Translations under genes and position numbers: made by a program
Assembly: GCA_001953215.1 (NCBI GenBank)
Contig: CP019169.1
Location: 3,968,001-4,032,000, forward strand
Source of the DNA: Betaproteobacteria bacterium GR16-43
GTDB taxonomy: Bacteria > Pseudomonadota > Gammaproteobacteria > Burkholderiales > Usitatibacteraceae
Direction: 5' to 3'
Length of the DNA: 64,000 nucleotides
Shown: positions 59,301-64,000 of the stretch, piece after piece
Numbering within the stretch: the stretch's first letter is position 1
Layout: every line of letters begins with the position of its first letter
The notes under the pieces: model-generated
The model's input: only the letters and a program-made list of their open reading frames with translations
Told to the model about the DNA's origin: nothing
The model's database searches: none

Positions 59301-59724
59301 GCGTGATGCTGATGTTCGTCGTGCCGTTGAAGTTGTCGAAGATGAAGTCCTTGTTCTGCCCGTCGATGATCGTGTTCGCGGGGCCGTTGCCCTGGATCGT
59401 GATGTTGTTGTTGACGAGGTCGAACTGGGGCGGGTCGATGCCGCCGTTGGCGGGAGAGACCTCGAACAGGTACGTGCCGGTGCCCAGCACGATCGTGTTG
59501 CTGCCCGGAGAGCCTGCCGTGCAAGCGGTCCCCGAACCGTACGCCGCCGTGCCGCCGGCATTCGCGTTCAGGATCGCCTTGCGCAACGTGCAGTTGACGC
59601 CGTTGTCCAGGAACGAGTTGACCGTGATCGTGGCCGCCTGCGCGGATCCCGCGGCAAGCAATGCGATGAAGGCACAAGCCCCGAACCAGCGGGAAAGGGT
59701 CGTGCGAGCGGATGTCCGATTCAT
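56383..59724 (-). CDS. Giant secreted beta-helix / fibronectin III / FG-GAP protein
   Basis: The 1113-residue protein has a Sec signal peptide (to about residue 30), then a CSLREA-like start (I-T-V-N-S-F-L-D-N-G-V-N-C-T-L-R-K-A-I). A parallel beta-helix with N-x-T-F-S-G-N repeats runs to about 390 and ends in the common S-P-A-R-D ... T-D-Q-R-G-T-A-R-P ... D-S-G-A-F-E closure. Four fibronectin type III repeats of about 90 residues follow (V-P-G-A-P-T-I-G-T-A). From about 775 there are seven FG-GAP-like repeats with D-x-D-G-D-G-K-S-D loops, matching blade for blade the ends of the proteins at 17984 and 32067. No anchor is visible. It lies between the tail-collar genes and adhC. It is probably extracellular and adhesive. 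Confidence 0.9.
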   Translation of the reverse strand: MNRTSARTTLSRWFGACAFIALLAAGSAQAATITVNSFLDNGVNCTLRKAILNANAGGTAAYGSGTACTAGSPGSNTIVLGTGTYLFEVSPANGGIDPPQFDLVNNNITIQGNGPANTIIDGQNKDFIFDNFNGTTNISITLTGLTVTRGKSGGPSGFDFGGMYIENANVTLNNVAFTNNQTSASGAAVINSSGTLTVNNSTFSGNVSGGEGGALRSSGQMTITNSTFNGNSAATGGAVYHTGDVGTETLNITNSTFSGNTATLRGGAIAANNSAAVGAITLTHVTIANNTAGSGTGGGIYKNQTANFSIDRSIIANNTATTGPDCNTTSSFNSLNYNVIGSTSGCTIGGTTTNNFVGAALLNALASNGGSTQTISLQAYSPARDRAPTCATSTDQRGTARPIGPACDSGAFEASPTVSQAPTIGTATGGNAQASITFTAPANNGGAAITGYTMTSSPGGITGTGATSPIVVSGLTNGTSYTFTVTATNSVGVSAPSAASNAVTPATVPGAPTIGTATPSNGQASITFTAPASNGGSAITSYTATSSPGGFTASGSSSPLVVTGLANGTAYTFTVRATNGVGQGAASAASNSVTPGTVPGAPTIGTATAGVGQASVTFTAPGSDGGSAITSYTATSSPGGFTGTAASSPIVVSGLANATAYTFTVRATNGIGQGAASAASNSVTTAGVPGAPSMQGATSGDSLVRVFFGAPGSNGGSPITGYTATCGATSAGGTVSPIIVSGPANDASTTCTVTATNVVGTGPASAASNSVTPHARRLADLNADGREDVVLHNADGRTAVWLMNGLSAPVSAEVFPAGTAWQVARVADLDGDGKSDLIWQNPDGRVTVYLMDGTIALQKTNILPAGGGWTVTQSPDLSGDGKSDIVFQNADGTIAAYLMNGATVSSGASLLGAGSGWSVTKVGDFNGDGKGDFVWTHTDGRAAIWTMNGLSSIATNQILNAGSGWSVTLVADTDGDGKSDLVWSHTDGTTAVWLMNGPVMASGANVLGAGTGWSVTHAGDFDGDGRSDLVFTHTDGRVAIYLMNGVAPTTTTQILGAGTGWAVKRVADVNGDGKADIVWQHTDGRIAVWLMNGTTVTSGGDLLGAGTGWSVMP

Positions 59725-59746
59725 GACGGCCTCGTTCTCTTGTTCT

Positions 59747-59769
59747 CCCGCGCGGTGGATCCGCGCGGG
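59747..59769. terminator. GC hairpin between a tail-collar gene and the FN3/FG-GAP gene
   Basis: CCCGCGCGG (59747-59755) and CCGCGCGGG (59761-59769) form a perfect 9-bp stem with a 5-base loop. There is no T run on either side, so it may slow or attenuate transcription rather than end it. Confidence 0.45.
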
Positions 59770-59788
59770 GTGTGCGTCTTGCTGGCGT

Positions 59789-60295
59789 TCAGTTGCGGGA
59801 CGGGAAGATGCCCACCAGCGCGATGATGAAATTCAGCACGTTCACCGGCGGCATGTTGTTGTGGGGCTGGCCCCCGCCGCCCGGCCCGATGGCCGTGGGC
59901 GCCATGAACACGTCCGGGGCGGTGACGCCGTACTGCAGGTCGTTGCCGGTCGAACCCGCCCAGATGTTGGCGGCCGGCGAAGGGAGGGTGCCCGCTTCCT
60001 TGACCGCGTTGACCGTGTGCGTGTGCAACGGAATCTGCGTCACCTGGAGCGTCTCGTTTTCCGTTCCCACCATCGCGCCGAGCGGATAGTTACCGTTCCA
60101 ATGCATGGCAGCGCGGCTGCGCAGGTCGGGAAGGGCGAAGTTCTGGACGCCGTTGCCGCCGTACGTGGTGCCGAGGATCGAGAAGAGCGCCTGGTTCTGC
60201 GCGATCGAGAGCAACTGGCCGTTGCACAGCGCCCAGCCCTTCGGGGCGAAGTTGAAGCCGACGACGCTGATTTGTCCGATGAACGGTTCCGACAT
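59789..60295 (-). CDS. Tail-collar domain protein (MdpB-like), third of three
   Basis: The 168-residue protein has the phage tail-collar layout: a start F-I-G-Q-I-S-V-V-G-F-N-F-A-P-K-G-W-A-L-C-N-G-Q-L (in spaced form), then I-L-G-T-T-Y-G-G-N-G, F-A-L-P-D-L-R-S-R, H-T-H-T, and an end G-G-G-Q-P-H-N-N-M-P-P ... L-N-F-I-I-A-L-V-G-I-F-P-S. It has no signal peptide. Proteins of this kind are known as microcystin-dependent protein homologues. It is the last of three tandem paralogues, 9 bases after the second. No other phage genes are present. Confidence 0.9.
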   Translation of the reverse strand: MSEPFIGQISVVGFNFAPKGWALCNGQLLSIAQNQALFSILGTTYGGNGVQNFALPDLRSRAAMHWNGNYPLGAMVGTENETLQVTQIPLHTHTVNAVKEAGTLPSPAANIWAGSTGNDLQYGVTAPDVFMAPTAIGPGGGGQPHNNMPPVNVLNFIIALVGIFPSRN

Positions 60296-60304
60296 GGTCG
60301 CTCC

Positions 60305-60826
60305 TCAGGGCCGCGCAGGGAAGATTCCCTGGAGCGCGATGATGTAGCTTACGGCGGTGACGGGAAACTGGTTGTTGTGGGGCTGGCCCCCGCCGACCGG
60401 ATCGAGGAGGTTCGCCTGCATCGTGACGTTGGGCGCCGCGTTGGCGAATTGCTTGTCACGCGAGCTGGAGGTGGCGAAGTACGCGTTCGTCGGCGGGACC
60501 AGCGTGCCCGCGGCGCTCGAGGCCTGCGGCGAATGCGTATGGGTCGCCATTTCCGTCTGGAGTAGCGAGACGGTCGAGCTGCCGCCGGTTTCCCCGACAA
60601 CGCGTTGGGAGAGACCCGGGCCCTGCCCCCAGTGGATCGGCACGCTGGCCTGCAGGTTCGGCAGCGCGAAGTTGCTCGTGCCGTTGCCGCCATAGTTGGT
60701 GCCCAGCAGGGAAAACAGCGCGGTGTTTTGGCTGATCGGAAGGATCTGGCCGTTGCAGAAGGCCCAGTTCTTCGGCGGGAAATTGCCCGCGAACATCCTG
60801 ATCTCGCCCAGAAACGGTTCTGACAT
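60305..60826 (-). CDS. Tail-collar domain protein (MdpB-like), second of three
   Basis: The 173-residue paralogue has F-L-G-E-I-R-M-F-A-G-N-F-P-P, W-A-F-C-N-G-Q, L-L-G-T-N-Y-G-G-N-G, F-A-L-P-N-L-Q, H-T-H-S and the G-G-G-Q-P-H-N-N ... Y-I-I-A-L-Q-G-I-F-P end. The middle loop between the H-T-H and the final motif differs most from its neighbours, as expected for a variable tip. It is separated from the first copy by 11 bases and has a good AGGAG-like site before the ATG. Confidence 0.9.
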   Translation of the reverse strand: MSEPFLGEIRMFAGNFPPKNWAFCNGQILPISQNTALFSLLGTNYGGNGTSNFALPNLQASVPIHWGQGPGLSQRVVGETGGSSTVSLLQTEMATHTHSPQASSAAGTLVPPTNAYFATSSSRDKQFANAAPNVTMQANLLDPVGGGQPHNNQFPVTAVSYIIALQGIFPARP

Positions 60827-60837
60827 GGTGGTCTCTC

Positions 60838-61359
60838 CTAGCCCTGGGACGGGTAGATGCCTTGCGTGGCGATGATGAAAGTCACGGCCAGGAACGGCGC
60901 CATGTTTTCATGGGGCTGCCCGCCTCCCGTGGGAGCCGTGCACGTCGCGGCCATCGTGACGTTGGGCGCGTTCTGGGTGTACTGCTTTTCTTCGGTCGAG
61001 GCGCCCGCGAACGTCGCGTTCGTGGGAATGGAGAGCGTGCCGGCCGTGGAAATGGCGTGGAGCGGGTGGTAGTGCGCCGGAATCTGCGAGGCCGTGAGCT
61101 GCACGGTTTCGATCCCGACCAGTTGCCCGAGCACGCGGTTCGAGAGTCCCTGGCCCTGGCCCTGGTGCACCGGCGACCGGCCGCGAAGGTCCGGAACGCC
61201 GAACGTGTTCACGCCGTCGCCACCGTAGGTCGTGCCCAGCAGGTTATAGAGTGCGTCGTTCTCGGCGATGGGCAGCAGTTGGCCGTTGCAGAGTTCCCAG
61301 CCAATCGGTGCGAACGTCCCCGCGAACATCCTGACTTCACCCAAGAATGGATCGGCCAT
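60838..61359 (-). CDS. Tail-collar domain protein (MdpB-like), first of three
   Basis: The 173-residue paralogue has F-L-G-E-V-R-M-F-A-G-T-F-A-P, W-E-L-C-N-G-Q, L-L-G-T-T-Y-G-G-D-G, F-G-V-P-D-L-R-G-R, H-Y-H-P in place of H-T-H, and G-G-G-Q-P-H-E-N ... F-I-I-A-T-Q-G-I-Y-P. It leads the three-gene set, and is divergent from a small Tat protein gene. Function is unknown; collar domains normally form part of a phage tail tip or a cell-surface binding structure. Confidence 0.9.
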   Translation of the reverse strand: MADPFLGEVRMFAGTFAPIGWELCNGQLLPIAENDALYNLLGTTYGGDGVNTFGVPDLRGRSPVHQGQGQGLSNRVLGQLVGIETVQLTASQIPAHYHPLHAISTAGTLSIPTNATFAGASTEEKQYTQNAPNVTMAATCTAPTGGGQPHENMAPFLAVTFIIATQGIYPSQG

Positions 61360-61393
61360 TTGTTTTTCTCTCCCGTGCCTGTGATCGCCGCGT

Positions 61394-61422
61394 CATAGTA
61401 GGTTGCCGCGAAACTTCGCGCA
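61394..61422 (-). promoter_or_regulatory. Candidate promoter of the tail-collar operon
   Basis: On the minus strand TTGCGC (61417-61422) and TACTAT (61394-61399) are 17 bases apart. The -10 matches at four of six positions, the -35 at three. Confidence 0.3.
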
Positions 61423-61532
61423 ATAAACTTACGTTCAATGCACTGAAGGCCTCGTGTTGCATCCGCAATACATGCCCGTTACGTAAATGCCTCTACAATG
61501 GACGCACCCATTTTCGGGTTGCCGGAGCATTC

Positions 61533-61934
61533 ATGGGTTCGAATCGACGCGCTTTCCTGCAGTTCGCCGGCATCGCGCCGGCCGCCGCCGCCACCGCGGC
61601 GCTCGCCTCCACCGGCGTTGCGCACGCGGCCACCGCCGCGCCGCTCGTTACCCGATCGTCATTCCTGCCTTGCGTGGGAGAAGAGTTCCGCTTCGAGTCG
61701 GGTCCGTTCGAAGCGAAGCCGGCGAAGCTCGCCCGCATCGCACCGCTCGAGCAAGGTGGCCGCAAGATCGAATCGGAAGGCCACTTCCGGCTGGAATTCG
61801 AGCCGCTCACGCCGGGCGCCATTCCCCAGGAGACCTACAAGGTCACCCACCCGCGCCTGGGACAGCTCGTGCTCTTCGTGAGCCCCAACGACGCCCAAGG
61901 CCGCATCGTCGAAGCGGTATTCAACGCCGGTTGA
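61533..61934 (+). CDS. Small Tat-exported protein, DUF6916-like
   Basis: The 133-residue protein starts with a twin-arginine signal (S-N-R-R-A-F-L-Q-F-A-G) that ends near A-H-A (residue 32). The mature domain of about 100 residues has F-R-F-E, a middle F-R-L-E-F-E-P-L, Y-x-V-T-H-P-x-L-G, and L-F-V-S-P-N. This pattern resembles the small DUF6916 domain, which I recall beside tail-collar genes. Start 61533 is chosen for the Tat signal and GGAG upstream. It is divergent from the three tail-collar genes, so it may belong to the same function. The last 14 bases overlap a convergent GNAT gene. Confidence 0.72.
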   Translation: MGSNRRAFLQFAGIAPAAAATAALASTGVAHAATAAPLVTRSSFLPCVGEEFRFESGPFEAKPAKLARIAPLEQGGRKIESEGHFRLEFEPLTPGAIPQETYKVTHPRLGQLVLFVSPNDAQGRIVEAVFNAG

Positions 61935-62415
61935 CGGGCGGGTCCCAGCGCATCGGGACGTAGACTCCCTCGATCGCCGCTTCGCGAAATCCCAGGCGGG
62001 CGTAAAGAGCCCGTGCCGGGTTGTGGGCCTCCACATGCAGCGTCACCGCGATGCCGTGACGCGCCGCATCCTCCTGCAAGCCCTTCAGGATCGCCGTCCC
62101 GATGCCCGCATTGCGCGCCGAGGCGGCAAGCAACACGTCGATCAGGCGCAACTCCCTTTCATCGCGACAAAGATAGAGCCTTCCGATCGGTGCGCCCGCG
62201 CGCTCGATCACGAGGAAGGACGCCGCGCGGAACTGATTGCGGTAGTGCCGGTCCTGGAGCGTGAATTGCGAATCGGTGAAGGCCTGCTTCGCGGCATCGC
62301 TCCATCCGGTGACGTCAAGTTCCGCATCTCGCGATTCGCGGTAGAGCGCCCTCAGGAAACCCTCGTCGCGGGGCTCGGACTCCCGAAAGTCGATTCCGGC
62401 GATCTTGTCGATCAC
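61921..62415 (-). CDS. GNAT-family N-acetyltransferase
   Basis: The 164-residue protein has the GNAT core: E-R-A-G-A-P-I-G-R-L-Y-L (strand 4), then I-D-V-L-L-A-A-S-A-R-N-A-G-I-G-T-A (acetyl-CoA pyrophosphate loop in place of the usual R-G-x-G-x-G/A), then V-E-A-H-N-P-A-R-A-L-Y-A-R-L-G-F. It transfers an acetyl group from acetyl-CoA to an unknown amine. Gene order does not indicate a substrate. Confidence 0.87.
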   Translation of the reverse strand: MIDKIAGIDFRESEPRDEGFLRALYRESRDAELDVTGWSDAAKQAFTDSQFTLQDRHYRNQFRAASFLVIERAGAPIGRLYLCRDERELRLIDVLLAASARNAGIGTAILKGLQEDAARHGIAVTLHVEAHNPARALYARLGFREAAIEGVYVPMRWDPPVNRR

Positions 62416-62424
62416 GGCCTCGCG

Positions 62425-63066
62425 TCACTCGACCTGCAAGACGTACTCGACGTCCTGCGACATGCGCTCGGCGTCGGGAATCACACTCGCATAACGACTG
62501 CCGAACCTGAGCGTGTGCCGGCCGGGACCCAGGGGTGCCACGAGGAGCCAGAATCCATCCGAGGCCGAAGGATGGGGTTCGGCCTTGCCCAGCATCGGCG
62601 ACACCTTGCCGTAAACATCGAAGCACCCCTGAGTGGACACGCGATAGCGCTTGGGCGATTCGACGGCCTTCCCGTCGATCTCGGCGTAGAGGTCGAGCGC
62701 CTCCACGTTCTTCAGCGTCGCTCCGGCGCGCGCCTGGTCGCAGGTGCGCGAGCGATCGCCCTTCTGCACGATCGGGAAGAACAGGGCCTTGCCCGCGGGA
62801 ACGGTACACGCGCGGCGCACCTTCGTTGACTTGAAGCTGCCCGCGAGGAACCACACGTCGCCGTCCTGCCCCGCGCCGCAACGAGCGCCGGTCGGATCGT
62901 TCACCGGGCTGCCCTCGCCCGGCACCGACATCGCCCATTGCCACCACAGGACCGTGAGTTGCTCGGGCGTGCGGCTACCCAGCGGCGTTCCGGGAGGATG
63001 CACGACGTCCGCGGCGTTCGATGCCAGTGCCGCGAAGCCCGTGAAGAGCGTAGCCAGGATTCTCAT
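62425..63066 (-). CDS. Secreted hypothetical protein
   Basis: The 213-residue protein has a Sec signal peptide (to about residue 18). The mature protein has W-W-Q-W-A-M-S, N-D-P-T-G-A-R-C, G-D-V-W-F-L-A-G, R-A-C-T-V-P-A-G-K-A-L-F-F-P, and a later G-x-H-T-L-R-F-G-S. Four cysteines suggest disulfides. I recall the V-W-F-L-A-G ... V-P-x-G-K-x-L-F-F-P pattern in uncharacterised secreted proteins, with no known function. It precedes the GNAT gene with 9 bases between them. Confidence 0.72.
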   Translation of the reverse strand: MRILATLFTGFAALASNAADVVHPPGTPLGSRTPEQLTVLWWQWAMSVPGEGSPVNDPTGARCGAGQDGDVWFLAGSFKSTKVRRACTVPAGKALFFPIVQKGDRSRTCDQARAGATLKNVEALDLYAEIDGKAVESPKRYRVSTQGCFDVYGKVSPMLGKAEPHPSASDGFWLLVAPLGPGRHTLRFGSRYASVIPDAERMSQDVEYVLQVE

Positions 63067-63075
63067 GGGCCACGA

Positions 63076-63450
63076 TCATAGCGTTCGCGGCTGCAACTGG
63101 CGCGGGTCGTAGAAGAACTTCTCCTCCGCGATGCGCTCGCCCTCCCAGCGCTGGTACGCCAGCTCCTCGATGCGTGTGCGGGATCCGTCCAGGGCCTCGA
63201 ACTCGAAGATCCATCGGATCACGACGCGATCGCCGTTCACGAAGACCGGCCGGACGCACGTGGACTTCACCGTTCGCATGCGGGCGAGGACCCGCGCCTC
63301 GTTGGCCGCGAGGACGTCGCGACCCTGGCGCGGCGGCGCATCGTTCTCCTGCATCGAGGCCTCCGGCGTGTAGAACGCCTCGATCGCCTCGACGTGCTCG
63401 TTGCGCTCGACCTGCGCGATGAAGCGCCCGAGCGTCTCGACGGAAGGCAT
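63076..63450 (-). CDS. SnoaL/NTF2-like protein
   Basis: The 124-residue protein has the cone-shaped NTF2-like pattern: F-I-A-Q-V-E-R-N-E-H-V-E-A-I-E-A-F-Y (helices), then Q-G-R-D-V-L-A-A-N-E, and strands with V-V-I-R-W-I-F-E-F-E, E-E-L-A-Y-Q-R-W-E-G and I-A-E-E-K-F-F-Y-D. Members bind small hydrophobic ligands or act as isomerases; activity here is unknown. The start overlaps the stop of the membrane gene (TGATG). Confidence 0.82.
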   Translation of the reverse strand: MPSVETLGRFIAQVERNEHVEAIEAFYTPEASMQENDAPPRQGRDVLAANEARVLARMRTVKSTCVRPVFVNGDRVVIRWIFEFEALDGSRTRIEELAYQRWEGERIAEEKFFYDPRQLQPRTL

Positions 63451-63968
63451 CAGGCGGACGCGACGGCTTCGCGCGCCACCCGGAACCGCCAGCGCAACAG
63501 GCCACCGACGTACACGGTGTAGTAGGCCGCGAGCACCCCGAAGATCGCCAGGGTGAGCGGGCTGCGCGCGAAGTCGTCCACGCGGCCCGGCGCGAGAGCG
63601 TAGATCTCGTAGAAGCGATAGAGGATGCGCCCCACGAAGAGGACGGAGATCGCGATGCCGAGCGGAGCATGCGGCGTGTAGTACAGGCCCTCGTCCGTGG
63701 CTTCGAAGGCGGTCTTGCGCAAGCCGTAGGCGCCGAGCCATGCGCCCGCCGCCAGTCCGCCGGCCAGCCAGAGGAGCCGCTCGGGATGCGATGCGGACAC
63801 GAGGCCCAGCACCACGACGAGCAGCGGAAAGAATGCGACCGTGAGCCATGGCCGGATCTTCGAGAGGCGCTGGCGGCCGATCGTGCGTCGCACCCGCCGG
63901 TAGATCCGCCATGCGAGCAGCGGAACGAGGACGACCGCCGCGATGGTCGTGGGGTTCGCGGTGATCAC
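63450..63968 (-). CDS. Small integral membrane protein (CcdC/DUF1453-like)
   Basis: The 172-residue protein has four or five hydrophobic helices, a basic loop R-I-Y-R-R-V-R-R-T-I-G-R after the first, E-G-L-Y-Y-T-P-H in the middle, and V-G-R-I-L-Y-R-F-Y. The order fits the CcdC-like group only loosely. It is coupled to the SnoaL-like gene. The remaining 32 bases to the window edge show nothing I can name. Confidence 0.6.
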   Translation of the reverse strand: MITANPTTIAAVVLVPLLAWRIYRRVRRTIGRQRLSKIRPWLTVAFFPLLVVVLGLVSASHPERLLWLAGGLAAGAWLGAYGLRKTAFEATDEGLYYTPHAPLGIAISVLFVGRILYRFYEIYALAPGRVDDFARSPLTLAIFGVLAAYYTVYVGGLLRWRFRVAREAVASA

Positions 63969-64000
63969 AGGGCGCGCCAGGCAAAGCCCTCGCCGGAGCG

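Noticed and set aside
59789-61359. A prophage
   Set aside because: Only collar-domain genes are present, with no integrase, terminase, capsid or attachment site in view.

Overview
The window is high-GC chromosomal DNA from a Gram-negative bacterium, most likely an environmental betaproteobacterium. The grounds are TRAP and ABC uptake of organic and sugar acids, Tat and Sec signal peptides, a TonB-dependent receptor, a porin, a hybrid kinase, class III alcohol dehydrogenase with S-formylglutathione hydrolase, and a partial secreted protein with a W..P.ESGWG pattern that I associate with beta-proteobacteria. Genes are dense and many are coupled by ATGA, TGATG or GTGA overlaps. No transposase, CRISPR array, rRNA or replication origin is visible.

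Layout. 1-0.4 kb: end of a secreted-protein gene and tRNA-Val(CAC). 0.7-4.7 kb: Tat-exported amidase overlapping two paralogous prepilin-like genes. 4.7-13.8 kb: a catabolic locus split around a GntR/FadR-type regulator; one arm carries gntR-dctQ-dctM-uxaA-like-dctP, the other SDR-FAH hydrolase-LDH2-type dehydrogenase-2-hydroxyacid dehydrogenase. 13.8-25.4 kb: a degenerate J-domain protein, a SARP-type (BTAD/NB-ARC/TPR) regulator and, divergent from it, a 2352-residue secreted propeller protein. 25.5-31.9 kb: lipoprotein hydrolase, small membrane protein with a perfect CRP-type site, an MCP/PstS-like/porin operon, and an MFS transporter. 32-35.6 kb: a secreted RCC1-repeat protein. 35.7-43.6 kb: a sugar ABC transporter operon with a 2-hydroxyacid dehydrogenase and an L-arabonate-dehydratase-type enzyme, divergent from a second SDR. 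43.7-49.7 kb: TonB receptor, YfiR-like protein and hybrid kinase. 49.8-53.2 kb: small secreted protein, a ProX/ProW-type fusion transporter and histidine ammonia-lyase. 53.2-56.4 kb: small secreted protein, TrpF-like protein, fghA and adhC. 56.4-59.7 kb: a third giant secreted protein. 59.8-64 kb: three tandem tail-collar proteins, a small Tat protein, a GNAT enzyme and small secreted or membrane proteins.

How it fits together. The same 17-bp FadR-type palindrome lies before both SDR genes, about 33 kb apart, which suggests one GntR regulator controls both sugar-acid loci. Together they could form a non-phosphorylative route: uptake, sugar oxidation, dehydration to a 2-keto-3-deoxy acid, C4 oxidation, hydrolytic cleavage to pyruvate and a hydroxyacid. 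Gaps inside these two loci are filled by two short repeat families that I did not see elsewhere in the window. Separately, three large secreted proteins with unrelated N-terminal scaffolds (NHL plus beta-helix, RCC1, beta-helix plus FN3) end in the same seven-repeat FG-GAP-like module; the gene for the first has, at its promoter, an 11-bp-pitch direct repeat of the kind SARP regulators bind.
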